From Bacteroidia bacterium (GTDB lineage: Bacteria > Bacteroidota > Bacteroidia > J057): 64,000 nucleotides of DNA. The DNA lies in NCBI GenBank assembly GCA_041391665.1, contig JAWKNO010000002.1, forward strand, positions 1-64,000. Direction: 5' to 3'. The notes beneath the pieces were generated by a model. The model saw only the letters and a list, made by a program, of their open reading frames with translations. It made no database searches and had not been told where the DNA came from. The position numbers were made by a program, and so were the translations under genes. Below are positions 50,498 through 59,986 of this stretch, piece by piece (the stretch's first letter is position 1; the number at the start of each line of letters is the position of its first letter).

Positions 50498-52786
50498 TTA
50501 TTTGCTATACCACGCTTCTCCACTCCATAGTTGCTGGCCGGAAGTGCTGCGAAGGTTTTCATTTAAAAGAAAATATACCACATGACCGGGTTTGAGCCCG
50601 GACAAGGATATGGTTACTTTTTGCCGGTCTTCACTTACCGTGAGTTTGCCGATATCCAACGTTTCTTTTCCCAGCTTCGGACCGCCGTATGCAGCCGTAG
50701 GTTCATAATACCATTGTTGAATGCTGGTGAAAATATCCATCATTTTTTCGGTTCCTTCTGCGAGTGATTCGGTAAATGTTATTTCAAAACCGTCTTCTTT
50801 CTGCCGCACAGCCAGCATTTCAAATACGTTATGCCCGTTGTATTTCATTCGCTGAAGACCGTACTTCTTTCCATTCCAGCCCCAGTTTCCATTCATGCCT
50901 ACACCGCCAACATATAAGCCGCCATCGGGCCCCCAACGCATACGGTTGATTCCTGCTTCCAGCCCCTGGGTAAACCGAAATACACATCCGTGATAATCTC
51001 CGTTTATTTTTTCCAGAAATACCCGCTTGATTCCTCCATGGGTTACTTCTCCAAACAGCATCTGTCCCACATAGGGCCCGTCTTGCATAATGGTGGGCTC
51101 GCCCGGACTGTTGGCAATTTCATCATGCGGAAGCCATAACGCAGGCGCTGCCATGGTTCTGCCTGCATAGGTGTCGCCCCAGCCAAACTGACATCCGTGA
51201 AAGTCGCCCTGGCGCAGATGAATCAGCTTGCAGGCAGGCACCCACTGCCCCTGATTTTCTGTGAGAAATATTTCTCCGTCAACGCCTATTCCGATACCAT
51301 TACATTGCCGCAGACCAGAAACTACTTCTTCCCATGTCCCGTCTTTGCTGATGCGAATGGTTTTTCCCCGGTCAGGATCTTGCAACTCGTTGGACATCAG
51401 CCGCATGGCAAGTCCCAGATTGGCGTAAAAATAACCGTCTTTCCATACCAGCCCATAGGCAAATTCGTGAAAATCAGCAGTTGCCCCAAAGCTGTTGCAA
51501 ATGGTTTTGTACTGGTCCGCTGTGCCGTCGCCGTCTTCGTCTATGAGTTGGGTGAGTTCATGTTTTTGCAGAACAAATATTTCTCCGTCAACCACAGTTA
51601 TTCCCAGCGGCTCAGACAGACCTTCGGCAAACCGTTTGACGGTCACTTTTGACGAATCGCCGGATTCCACCCCTTCAAGAATATAGACCCCACCCACAGA
51701 GTCCCAGGTAGTGACGAGCAGTTTTCCGTCTGGCAAAAAAGCGAGTCCGCCCACCCTTGGCTTGAAGCTTTCGGGGTGAATCGTTGTTACGTCGTATGCC
51801 GGGTGAATGCCGGCAAGTGCTGCGCCAAAGCCGGGTCGTGTTGGGGTTTCCGGCTGAATGGCTGTTTTCGCTGATTGTTTTTTTTCTGGTTTGGCGCGTG
51901 GTTCTAGGCTGAGGATATAATCGACCATGGGGCGGATGTCTTTTTCCTCCAGATGGGAATGCGGGATCATGGCAACTTCTCCCCAAACTCCCGAACCTCC
52001 GGTTTTGACTTTTTCTACCAGCCGGGTGATGGTTTCTTTGTCTGGCTCATACCTGGCCGCAATTTCGCGATAACCCGGGCCTATGGTCGTTTCTTCTTCC
52101 CGGTGGCAGGTATTGCAGCCGCTGCGGTCGAGCCAGTACTGGCCGATATGCCCGATGATGGCTTGGGTTTTGGGTTGCTGATGGGGCAAAGAAACAAATG
52201 TGTGGACAATACGTGTGGGTTTGGCTGTGTGTAGCGTAATCATTTTCCTGCCGTCTGAAACTTTCACAGATTTTCCTTCCTGAAGAGTGTGAACGGTGAA
52301 TGTTCTGACCAGTGATACTGAATCCCCTTTATTTGCAAATTCTGGTTGTTCTTCTATGTTGGCGACAATGGTTTTCCCGGCTCTGATTTCGTATTGGATG
52401 GTAATGTGATTGTCTTTCAAATGGTATCCGGAAAACTGAAGCTCAAAAGGAATGTCTGTTTCATTTTCCGCCACCTCCCATAGCTGGTCTGTGGGTGCAG
52501 GCTGCCAGTAAGCCGTTCCCCTGCTTTCGGGTTGTACGGTTTTGATATCGTTGTATGCGGCTCCTTCTAAGTCAATCCCGCCTTTCCAGACTTTATATAT
52601 TCGACAGGTTTGGGCAGAATAGGCAATGTACATCGAAGTGTCAAGTGCCAGTGTCAGCATCCGGGGCTGCTGATCCAGCACCGACCGGATCACCCACGGG
52701 TCCATGGGACGAGCCGGTGTCGAAGTCTGTTTTGTACAACTCCAAAGCAGGGAGACAGATATAATCAGAAAGAAATGACGGCTCAT
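50498..52786 (-). CDS. Lipoprotein with cytochrome c and sorbosone-dehydrogenase-like propeller
   Basis: From the ATG at 52784-52786 the protein has 762 residues. It starts with a lipobox (LLWSC), has a c-type heme site CNTCH near residue 227, and a PQQ-type or GSDH-like beta-propeller at about 330-690. Propeller motifs include GLAFLPDGKLLVTTWD and AGINRMRWGPDGGLYVGG. The layout matches membrane-bound dehydrogenases with a c-type cytochrome found in polysaccharide- and sugar-oxidising bacteria. A TTG four codons earlier is not chosen. It lies 17 bases from the upstream exported enzyme gene and is probably in its operon. Confidence 0.75.
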   Translation of the reverse strand: MSRHFFLIISVSLLWSCTKQTSTPARPMDPWVIRSVLDQQPRMLTLALDTSMYIAYSAQTCRIYKVWKGGIDLEGAAYNDIKTVQPESRGTAYWQPAPTDQLWEVAENETDIPFELQFSGYHLKDNHITIQYEIRAGKTIVANIEEQPEFANKGDSVSLVRTFTVHTLQEGKSVKVSDGRKMITLHTAKPTRIVHTFVSLPHQQPKTQAIIGHIGQYWLDRSGCNTCHREEETTIGPGYREIAARYEPDKETITRLVEKVKTGGSGVWGEVAMIPHSHLEEKDIRPMVDYILSLEPRAKPEKKQSAKTAIQPETPTRPGFGAALAGIHPAYDVTTIHPESFKPRVGGLAFLPDGKLLVTTWDSVGGVYILEGVESGDSSKVTVKRFAEGLSEPLGITVVDGEIFVLQKHELTQLIDEDGDGTADQYKTICNSFGATADFHEFAYGLVWKDGYFYANLGLAMRLMSNELQDPDRGKTIRISKDGTWEEVVSGLRQCNGIGIGVDGEIFLTENQGQWVPACKLIHLRQGDFHGCQFGWGDTYAGRTMAAPALWLPHDEIANSPGEPTIMQDGPYVGQMLFGEVTHGGIKRVFLEKINGDYHGCVFRFTQGLEAGINRMRWGPDGGLYVGGVGMNGNWGWNGKKYGLQRMKYNGHNVFEMLAVRQKEDGFEITFTESLAEGTEKMMDIFTSIQQWYYEPTAAYGGPKLGKETLDIGKLTVSEDRQKVTISLSGLKPGHVVYFLLNENLRSTSGQQLWSGEAWYSK

Positions 52787-52837
52787 GGGATATCGCAATA
52801 AGGGCTTTTATCCCGGGTAATATAAAAATAAAATGTT

Positions 52838-54997
52838 TTATTCACGCTCAATGTACTGGTGTTCGCCAGCGATATGCCTGTTGACTTTCTTCCAGATTCG
52901 GTTTTCGGGTTTGGGTACAAGGGGTTCCCCATTGACATTACTGACTAGCGTTACGGGTGTTTCTGCGAAATTTACCGCAATGTCATCGAAAAATACGCCC
53001 GTGGTTTGATCTTCACTTTCATTTGCCGTCCAAACGCCCAGGGTGATAATCAGACGGTCAATGTTTGCGTCAAAGAATTTTCCCGGCCTGGCCAAATTTT
53101 CTTCGAAATCTTTCAGAATATTGAGATTCACCTCTTTCCATGTATAGGGCTGGCTTTCACTCAGGTCATAATGCTGATACCAGACCTGAGCTGCCTGGCT
53201 GTATTTTCCACCCGGATCCTGAATGATCATACCGGCAGAATATACCATGTTCAGGCGTTTGCGGCTTCCCTGGAATCCTTCTACCCAGACAAATGCACCT
53301 GCCTCGCAACCAGGGTCAAAGGTTTGGGGATCCAGCTTGTAAGAAAACGTTATCACAGGCGCTTTTCCGGCAGGCACTGCAAGGGGCTGACATACCTGAT
53401 AAAGCGTCTGCGGCATGCGATCCTGCCCGGGAATATGATACCCGCGACCTTTGCAGCCAAGATACAGTGCCTGAGAATGTCTGCCTGAAATCACCCGTTG
53501 TACTTCACACCTGAAGGAGGGACTTTTATCCTCCAGATAAACAAACCTGCGGTGCCAGTGTGCCAGGCCCTCTTCAAAACTTCCATTGAGGATGGTTTCG
53601 CCTGCCGGCAATTCCCATTTGTCATTTAGCCAGAGCGGCCAGGCACTGGGGGTAAACTCCTGAAGTAAATCAGGGTAGGGAAATACCTTGTTGGTCACAG
53701 TCTTAAAGCTGACATTTGCCTGATTCCCACTGATTTTTACGATGGTTATTCCCTGGGTGGGGCCTCCGTCAAAATCTGGTTCCCCAAAACTCCGCGGGCG
53801 GTAACCCGCTGCAGGAAGATTAATAAAACGGATACCCTTATAGGTGATGGCTGTTTTAAACGAAGCTTTGATGGGAATATGAACGTGTCCGCTGAAAGCG
53901 TATTGCACATTTCCATGTTTGGTGAGAATCTCCAGCAAAAAGCGTTTTACGGCTACACTTTCGACATAATTGATCAGCGGGTCAATGCCAATAGGTTGTA
54001 GGGGAACATGGTGAAAAACAATCACCGGGCGATTGGCATTGGCGGCAAGATCATTTTCCAGCCATTCAAAATAGTGTGGATGTGTTTCCCAAAAATGTGT
54101 GCGGAGCGGATCGGGGAAAACTACAAAATGCCACTGTCCCAGGTCAAATGAATACAGGAGCTTCTCCAGGCCATTGATCTGTTTCTGGGCAGCAAAAAAG
54201 TTGTTAAACTCCTCCATATAATAACCCGGAGAAAATACGGCATTGTACCGGGTTTCATGGTTACCGACCTGAAACAGGATAGGTACCTTGATTTTTTCAA
54301 AAAATGAAAGCATCTGTTCATAGTTTTTCGCCTGCCCTTCACTATCCACGATGTCGCCGTTTACAATTACAAAAGCGGGGGGAGGCGTGAGTTCATTTAC
54401 CAGGCGAATGCTTTCTTCAATAAATGCATTATGAATTTTCATTCGGGCAGGTACGCGGTTGGTGGGCTCTTCCGGGTTCCCTCCCTGTGGGTCGGACATA
54501 ATGACAAAAGAGAAATTTTCCCCGGGACCGGCAACTGAAACATCCGCAGGATTTATGATGCCTGTTTCCCGGTCAAGAAGAAAGTTTGCGTTAACAATGG
54601 CTGTTCCCCAGGGCGCCGACCATGTTTTATGTTCCAATACATCTTTCAGCGTAAATTTGACAGATTCTTTTTCTGATTTCAGGGTCAGCGTTGTGGTTTC
54701 TTTTGCGCCTTCCAGTCGAATCAGCATTATATCTATCGGGTCAAAAAACCAATTGCGGATCGTATGGCTTTTTGCACCGGAAACGATCACTTTTCCTGCG
54801 GTTTGCGGAGATGTTCCGGTGAATTCTACCCGAAGGAGAATATGCCCCTCGCGGGTAAATGCTTCATCCAGTGTGTGGATGGTGCCATAGCTGTAGCCGG
54901 GGAGTTTATCCGGACGAATCTTACCTGCCGGAAGCGCAAAAGCAGGCAAACTCATTCCTGCTGATTTGAGAAAATTGCGACGGGAAGTTTTTCGCAT
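52838..54997 (-). CDS. Tat-exported metallophosphoesterase with carbohydrate-binding-like domain
   Basis: The 719-residue protein has a Tat-like leader (RRNFLKSAGMS) and a calcineurin-like phosphoesterase domain. Motifs are SDPQGG near 168, VNGDIVD near 210, VGNHE near 241 and HVPLQP and SGHVHIP near 320-370. A C-terminal beta-rich region (about 470-700) contains repeated WV and W patterns. It would hydrolyse a phosphate ester or diester in the periplasm. It belongs to the run of exported enzymes from 48 to 61 kb. Confidence 0.75.
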   Translation of the reverse strand: MRKTSRRNFLKSAGMSLPAFALPAGKIRPDKLPGYSYGTIHTLDEAFTREGHILLRVEFTGTSPQTAGKVIVSGAKSHTIRNWFFDPIDIMLIRLEGAKETTTLTLKSEKESVKFTLKDVLEHKTWSAPWGTAIVNANFLLDRETGIINPADVSVAGPGENFSFVIMSDPQGGNPEEPTNRVPARMKIHNAFIEESIRLVNELTPPPAFVIVNGDIVDSEGQAKNYEQMLSFFEKIKVPILFQVGNHETRYNAVFSPGYYMEEFNNFFAAQKQINGLEKLLYSFDLGQWHFVVFPDPLRTHFWETHPHYFEWLENDLAANANRPVIVFHHVPLQPIGIDPLINYVESVAVKRFLLEILTKHGNVQYAFSGHVHIPIKASFKTAITYKGIRFINLPAAGYRPRSFGEPDFDGGPTQGITIVKISGNQANVSFKTVTNKVFPYPDLLQEFTPSAWPLWLNDKWELPAGETILNGSFEEGLAHWHRRFVYLEDKSPSFRCEVQRVISGRHSQALYLGCKGRGYHIPGQDRMPQTLYQVCQPLAVPAGKAPVITFSYKLDPQTFDPGCEAGAFVWVEGFQGSRKRLNMVYSAGMIIQDPGGKYSQAAQVWYQHYDLSESQPYTWKEVNLNILKDFEENLARPGKFFDANIDRLIITLGVWTANESEDQTTGVFFDDIAVNFAETPVTLVSNVNGEPLVPKPENRIWKKVNRHIAGEHQYIERE

Positions 54998-55018
54998 GAG
55001 GGTTTTTTAGGAAAGTAA

Positions 55019-57157
55019 TTATTTCTCAATCATCAACTCCACGCCATTCCAGTCCTCGGCTACGCCTTCAATCAGGTTCATCTGGCTGTTGTGGAGATAT
55101 TTTTGTGCGGCGGTATCTTCCGGATCCACAGCGAGTACACGATCGAAAGCGGAGGCAGCCGCAGCAAAATTCCGGTCGAAATAGGCTTGTAATCCGTCTG
55201 TAAAGTCTGAAAGCGTTTGTTGGCGGAGTTTTCTTACGTTTGGAGACTCCCCTTCAAACGATTCATAAACGCCGAGGGGCGCCACTCTGCCTTTTACCTG
55301 AACTTTACCGAGGTAGCGAAGCGCAGCGTCTTCAGTATGGCGACAGGTCGTCTCACTGAGAATAACCGAAACATCAAAATATTTGGTCAGCCCTTCCATC
55401 CGCGAAGCGGTGTTGACAGTGTCTGATACGACGCCGGCATCCATGCGGAGCGTGTCTCCAATTACGCCCATCATCAGCGAACCGGTGTGGAGGCCGATAC
55501 CTGTGCGAATGGGTTGCCTTCCCTTTTGTATTCTGGACTGGTTGTAGTTGATCAGTTCCTGCTGTATGGCTATCGCAGCATTTAATGCATCAGAAGGATC
55601 GTCGAGAAACAGTGCCATGATCCCATCGCCAAAATACTGATTGACAAAGCCGCCGTTGTTTTTGATGATAGGGCCGACTCTTCCGAGGTAAGCGTTGAGG
55701 AAGTGGAAATTTTCTCTCGGAGTCATTTGTTCAGAAAGAGTCGTGTAGGAGCGGATATCGGAAAACAAGACCGTAACTTCTTTTTCCACACAGTCACCGA
55801 GTTTGATATCCAGGACGCTGTTGTGTCCCAGTGAACGAAGAAATTCGTGCGGGACAAATCTGCCGAAGGCAGTATTGATTTTGGAAAGTTCACTGTTGAG
55901 CGCTTCCTGTGCGGCCAGCCTTTCGGCCTGAGCGGCGAGTTTTTCGCGTTCGGAAAGGCGCATTTTATAGCCCAGCCCCAGAGAGAAGATGAGAATCTCA
56001 ACAATAAACGCCATAAAAAACATGAAAATATTTATCTGATTCTCCAGTAACAGATTCACCGAAAAATAGACAAAACCAAAAAGAAAAACTGCAGCAGAAC
56101 CTATGGTGAAAAACCAAACCAGCGGTTTGCGGGTTTGGATTAACCTGACGCATAACCCCATGGCAATCAATGCATCCACAAAGAAAAACCCAACCTCTAC
56201 CTGAATAACCAGAAGAATATTGTGCCAGAAAAATATGATGGAAATCTGTGTCAGAAAAAGCAGGGCTTTCACTCCGATATACCTTTTGAGCCATTTATCC
56301 CAGACCGGCACAATATCGGGGGTATTGACAAATCTTCTTCCAAACAAAAAATAAAATATGCTGATCCCACTCAGAAAGGAAAAAGTCAGATAGTCTTTGA
56401 TTTTGGGAATGGATATGATCTCATGCGGCCCGTCGGCAAACATGATAAATCCGGCCAGGCAGAAAACATACAGCGAATAATACAGATAGGTCTCTTCTCT
56501 GGAGGTGAAAAATACCATCAGACTATACAGAAACATAATCGCCAGAATGCTGATAAATCCGCTGATCAAGACATTCCCCTGTTCGAGGTTGATTTTTTCA
56601 AATGCATTTTTGTCCAGAAAGTAGAGGTTTACTTTTGCCAGGGAATGGTTGATTTCTTTTTGCCTGAAATAAACCGTGGTGGATGAACGGGCCGGGAAAG
56701 TGTACCCTATGGCAATAAGTCCGTATTTGACCAGATCGCGGTCCTTGCCTGCTACATTGACGCCTGAACGTTTTTCTGCCCAGGTTCCGGCAGTGTCGGG
56801 AAAATAGACGATAATTTCTGCACTTCGGCTCTGGTCCATGAATACGCCACTGACAGGGCGGTTCAGCTTATTTTCAATGGTAACTTTTGACCAGAGAATA
56901 TTTTTATAACTGGTGGCTTCGTGCTTTTTTTCCCAGGGCAAAAACTGATTGACATACCTCCCGCTGCTGATCTGATCAATGGTGAGGTTTGCGGTTGTAT
57001 CTTCCAGAACCAGAAGGTGGGTCTTCAGATTTTTGCCAAATTCCATACTGTCGATGACAAACAGCAAGGAATCGGAAGGCTGCATTGTCTGGCCCGAAAT
57101 ACTGTTTCCGGCACAGAAGATCACAACGATCAGGGACAAAATCAGTCTGTACTGCAT
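55019..57157 (-). CDS. Class III adenylate/guanylate cyclase with 7TMR-DISM sensor
   Basis: The 712-residue protein has a signal peptide and a periplasmic beta domain (7TMR-DISM type, residues 30-190). Seven membrane segments follow (about 200-400), then a coiled-coil linker and a class III cyclase domain at about 450-650. Catalytic metal aspartates lie in VLFSDIRSYT and QYFGDGIMALF, with a transition-state region TVNTASRMEG. The last 70 residues (LQAYFDRNFAAAASAFDRVL and beyond) resemble a short TPR. A closely similar cyclase and tail occur in the hybrid kinase at 61188. It would make a cyclic nucleotide in response to an extracellular carbohydrate-like signal. Confidence 0.85.
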   Translation of the reverse strand: MQYRLILSLIVVIFCAGNSISGQTMQPSDSLLFVIDSMEFGKNLKTHLLVLEDTTANLTIDQISSGRYVNQFLPWEKKHEATSYKNILWSKVTIENKLNRPVSGVFMDQSRSAEIIVYFPDTAGTWAEKRSGVNVAGKDRDLVKYGLIAIGYTFPARSSTTVYFRQKEINHSLAKVNLYFLDKNAFEKINLEQGNVLISGFISILAIMFLYSLMVFFTSREETYLYYSLYVFCLAGFIMFADGPHEIISIPKIKDYLTFSFLSGISIFYFLFGRRFVNTPDIVPVWDKWLKRYIGVKALLFLTQISIIFFWHNILLVIQVEVGFFFVDALIAMGLCVRLIQTRKPLVWFFTIGSAAVFLFGFVYFSVNLLLENQINIFMFFMAFIVEILIFSLGLGYKMRLSEREKLAAQAERLAAQEALNSELSKINTAFGRFVPHEFLRSLGHNSVLDIKLGDCVEKEVTVLFSDIRSYTTLSEQMTPRENFHFLNAYLGRVGPIIKNNGGFVNQYFGDGIMALFLDDPSDALNAAIAIQQELINYNQSRIQKGRQPIRTGIGLHTGSLMMGVIGDTLRMDAGVVSDTVNTASRMEGLTKYFDVSVILSETTCRHTEDAALRYLGKVQVKGRVAPLGVYESFEGESPNVRKLRQQTLSDFTDGLQAYFDRNFAAAASAFDRVLAVDPEDTAAQKYLHNSQMNLIEGVAEDWNGVELMIEK

Positions 57158-57172
57158 GGGATAGGAATGGAA

Positions 57173-57790
57173 TCAGGATAGGGACACCCGTTCGTAAATG
57201 TGGGAAACCGGAATCGCAATATCAAGTGAATGAATTTGCACCCAATCGTCTTCATGAAGGTAAGTCCGGATTTGCCAGTCTCCGCCCGGTTTCCTGAAAA
57301 AACTTTCCACTACCATTTGGTACTGATCAATTAATATATATTCCTTTAGCGAAGGAATCATCCGGTACAGCCTGAACTTTCTGGTTTTATCGTAGTTTTG
57401 GGTTGACTTTGATAAGACTTCGATAATCAGATGTGGATTGGTAACGGCCCCACTGTATTGATTATCTTCCTTTATTTCTCCGCAAACCACAAATGCATCG
57501 GGGTAAAGAAAAATATTTCTGCTTTCAATCGATATTTTTACATCACTGCCAAAAGTCGTACATCCCAAATTTCCGGAGCGGGTTTTTTCCTGAATCCTGA
57601 AGGTAATATTACTGATAATCTTTCCATGATTAATTGTCCCTCCGGCCATGGCATAAATATATCCATCGATATATTCATACCGGACATCCGGCGCTGCCTG
57701 TTCCAGAAGAACAAATTCGTCCAGCGTGTAATACCGATCCAGCTTTTGTTCGCCCATAGCTTCTATTTGCTTAAAGATACGATTTCGCAT
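57173..57790 (-). CDS. Uma2-family putative endonuclease
   Basis: The 205-residue protein has the DUF820/Uma2 PD-(D/E)XK core: YEYIDGYIYAM, NHGKIISNI, YPDAFVVCGE and PHLIIEVLSKST, with the catalytic D, E and K in the last two. The family is common in mobile and cyanobacterial genomes and is of unclear role. It starts at the ATG 57788-57790 or eleven codons later. Confidence 0.8.
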   Translation of the reverse strand: MRNRIFKQIEAMGEQKLDRYYTLDEFVLLEQAAPDVRYEYIDGYIYAMAGGTINHGKIISNITFRIQEKTRSGNLGCTTFGSDVKISIESRNIFLYPDAFVVCGEIKEDNQYSGAVTNPHLIIEVLSKSTQNYDKTRKFRLYRMIPSLKEYILIDQYQMVVESFFRKPGGDWQIRTYLHEDDWVQIHSLDIAIPVSHIYERVSLS

Positions 57791-57860
57791 GGAATTTCGG
57801 GAATTTCAGTTGAAATTCAATTCTGGTAATCATCAAGAAACCCGATCCAATTTCACAGCA

Positions 57861-58949
57861 ATGCCCCTGTATCATACTTTTTCCCCTTCCGCACTGGAAG
57901 ACTTTACTGCCGAAGTTTTTCAGTTTTACAAAATACCCGCACCAGATGCCCGCCTGGCGGCGGAAGTTTTGTTATACAGCGATCTTCGCGGCATTGATTC
58001 GCACGGCGTAGCGCGGCTGAGCACCTATTGCGGCCTTTTGGAAATCGGTCGTATCAATCCTCGTCCTGACATCCGTATTTCCCGCGAGCGAAAAGCCACC
58101 GCCAACGTTGACGGCGACAACGGAATGGGCCTCGTCGTGGGCCCCAAAGCCATGGAAATCGCCATGGATAAAGCCGCTGAATGCGGCACAGGCTGGGTGG
58201 CTGTACACAATACCAACCACTTCGGCGCGGCAGGATATTACCCTGTCCAGGCGCTGCACCGCAACCAGATCGGCTGGGCCAATACCAATACCACCAAAGC
58301 CGTAACGCCGCTCTGGGGTGCGGAACGAATGCTGGGAACCAATCCCATTGCCATTGCCTTTCCGGGGAAAGACGAACCACCGGTAGTGATTGATTTTGCC
58401 ACCAGCCTTGTCAGCTACGGGAAAATCGAAATTGCCTGGCGCGAAGGCCGCCCGGTTCCCGAAGGCTGGATCATGGATACTGAAGGTTATATCAGTACCA
58501 ATCCCCTCGATATGATCGAGGGAGGGGCGTTACTACCGCTGGGCGCATCGTTTGATCTCGGTGGGCACAAAGGGTATTGCCTCTCTGCGATGGTGGACAT
58601 ACTCACCGGCGTGCTCAGCGGCGCCAACTGGGGGCCGTTTGTGCCGCCTTTTGCGGTAAAAGCGCCCTTCACGCCCGGCGGGGTAGGGAAGGGGATCGGC
58701 CACTTTTTCGGAGCCTGGGACATTGAAAGTTTCCGCGACCTGAATGAGTTTCAGGAGAATATAGACCACTGGGTGCAAACCATGCGCGCCACGCGCCCGC
58801 AGCCCGGATTTGAAAAAGTGATTATCCCCGGTGACCCTGAGCACGAAGCGATGGCAGAAAGATCAGTTACCGGCATCCCCGTAATTGAAGCCGTGGTGCG
58901 TGATCTGGAAATAATTGCCCAAAAGACAGGCGTAAAGCTCGATTTATAA
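57861..58949 (+). CDS. Malate/L-lactate dehydrogenase family oxidoreductase (YbiC/MdhA type)
   Basis: The 362-residue protein starts at the ATG 57861 and has the family's signature stretches: LRGIDSHGVARLS near 37, VDGDNGMGLVVGPKAM near 80, GWVAVHNTNHFGAAGYY near 110 and DFATSLVSYGKI near 175. Members reduce 2-oxoacids such as 2,3-diketo-L-gulonate or ureidoglycolate and use NAD(P)H in a non-Rossmann fold. Its stop overlaps the convergent alcohol-dehydrogenase-like gene by six bases. A longer frame opening at 57789 is unlikely. Confidence 0.85.
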   Translation: MPLYHTFSPSALEDFTAEVFQFYKIPAPDARLAAEVLLYSDLRGIDSHGVARLSTYCGLLEIGRINPRPDIRISRERKATANVDGDNGMGLVVGPKAMEIAMDKAAECGTGWVAVHNTNHFGAAGYYPVQALHRNQIGWANTNTTKAVTPLWGAERMLGTNPIAIAFPGKDEPPVVIDFATSLVSYGKIEIAWREGRPVPEGWIMDTEGYISTNPLDMIEGGALLPLGASFDLGGHKGYCLSAMVDILTGVLSGANWGPFVPPFAVKAPFTPGGVGKGIGHFFGAWDIESFRDLNEFQENIDHWVQTMRATRPQPGFEKVIIPGDPEHEAMAERSVTGIPVIEAVVRDLEIIAQKTGVKLDL

Positions 58950-59975
58950 TTCGCAGACAACTTTACCCATTGTCTGTCCTTTTTGAAACAGGCTTACGGC
59001 GTCTTTGAGTTTTTCGAATGGAAAACGATGCCCGACATAAGGTTTTCCTATGTCGATGGGCTGGATTTCTGAAAGGATTTTGTGCATGACTTCTACCTTC
59101 TCGTACAGGTGGATGAGGTTAAAGGCCAGTACAGACTTGTTTTTGTCGGTCATGTTTTGTACATCCAGTCTGGGGCGTGTAAGGTAAAGGCGCATGATTT
59201 TCAGGTAGTTGGGTTTGTCTCCCGGGAAGCCGTATTGAGCAGAGCCATACACCACCATGCGTCCCATAGGTGCCAGTTGGTCAAAACCCGCCTGAAGCAC
59301 TTTTCCTCCGATACATTCGAGCACAAGGTTCAGTTCACGGTCGCCGAGGGCTGCTTTGAGTTGCTGTCCGAAGTCTTTTTCCCTTACGATATACTGATCG
59401 TAACCTTCTTCCTTCAGCAGGTCGATTTTATGGGGGCTTCCGATTGTGCCGATGGTATAGGCGCCCAGTTTTTTTGCAATGCGGTTGGCCAGGATGCCGA
59501 CACCGCCTGCGGCACTGTGAATGAGCACGGTCATATCTTTTTCCAGCGCCCCGAGGGGCACGAGGGAGTAGTACGCGGTGAGCACTTGTACGAGATAGGC
59601 CGCACCTTCGGCAAAGTCCCAGCTATCAGGAAGTGGAATCAGATATCGGGGATCCTGGTTGATATGGCTGGCATATCCCCCAAACCGGGTTACGCCCATG
59701 ACGCGGTCGCCAGGTTTGAGATCGGTTACATCTGCACCCGTTTCTTCTACGACTCCGGCAAATTCAAGTCCGGGAATAAAACTTCCTTTGGGCGTGGCGC
59801 TGTACAGACCTGCGATGGCAAAAATATCGGCAAAGTTGAGTCCTGCAGCTTTAACTGCTACCCTGACTTCTTGCCTGGCGGGAGGATCAAGTTGCTCCTC
59901 TGTAAGTGTCAATGCGGCAACAGAGCCTGCTTTAGGCATTCGGTGGACAGTACGGGTGATCGTTGGTTTTTGCAT
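58944..59975 (-). CDS. Medium-chain dehydrogenase/reductase, quinone oxidoreductase type
   Basis: The 343-residue protein has the zinc-less MDR pattern: GLNFADIFAIAGLYS and FIPGLEFAGVVEETG near the N-terminus, DRVMGVTRFGGYASH, then a Rossmann segment HSAAGGVGILANRIAKKLGA near 150. It closes with the typical FPFEKLKDAVSLFQKGQTMGKVV. It resembles quinone oxidoreductase or VAT-1-like enzymes that use NADPH. Confidence 0.85.
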   Translation of the reverse strand: MQKPTITRTVHRMPKAGSVAALTLTEEQLDPPARQEVRVAVKAAGLNFADIFAIAGLYSATPKGSFIPGLEFAGVVEETGADVTDLKPGDRVMGVTRFGGYASHINQDPRYLIPLPDSWDFAEGAAYLVQVLTAYYSLVPLGALEKDMTVLIHSAAGGVGILANRIAKKLGAYTIGTIGSPHKIDLLKEEGYDQYIVREKDFGQQLKAALGDRELNLVLECIGGKVLQAGFDQLAPMGRMVVYGSAQYGFPGDKPNYLKIMRLYLTRPRLDVQNMTDKNKSVLAFNLIHLYEKVEVMHKILSEIQPIDIGKPYVGHRFPFEKLKDAVSLFQKGQTMGKVVCEL

Positions 59976-59986
59976 GAACAGGGTGG

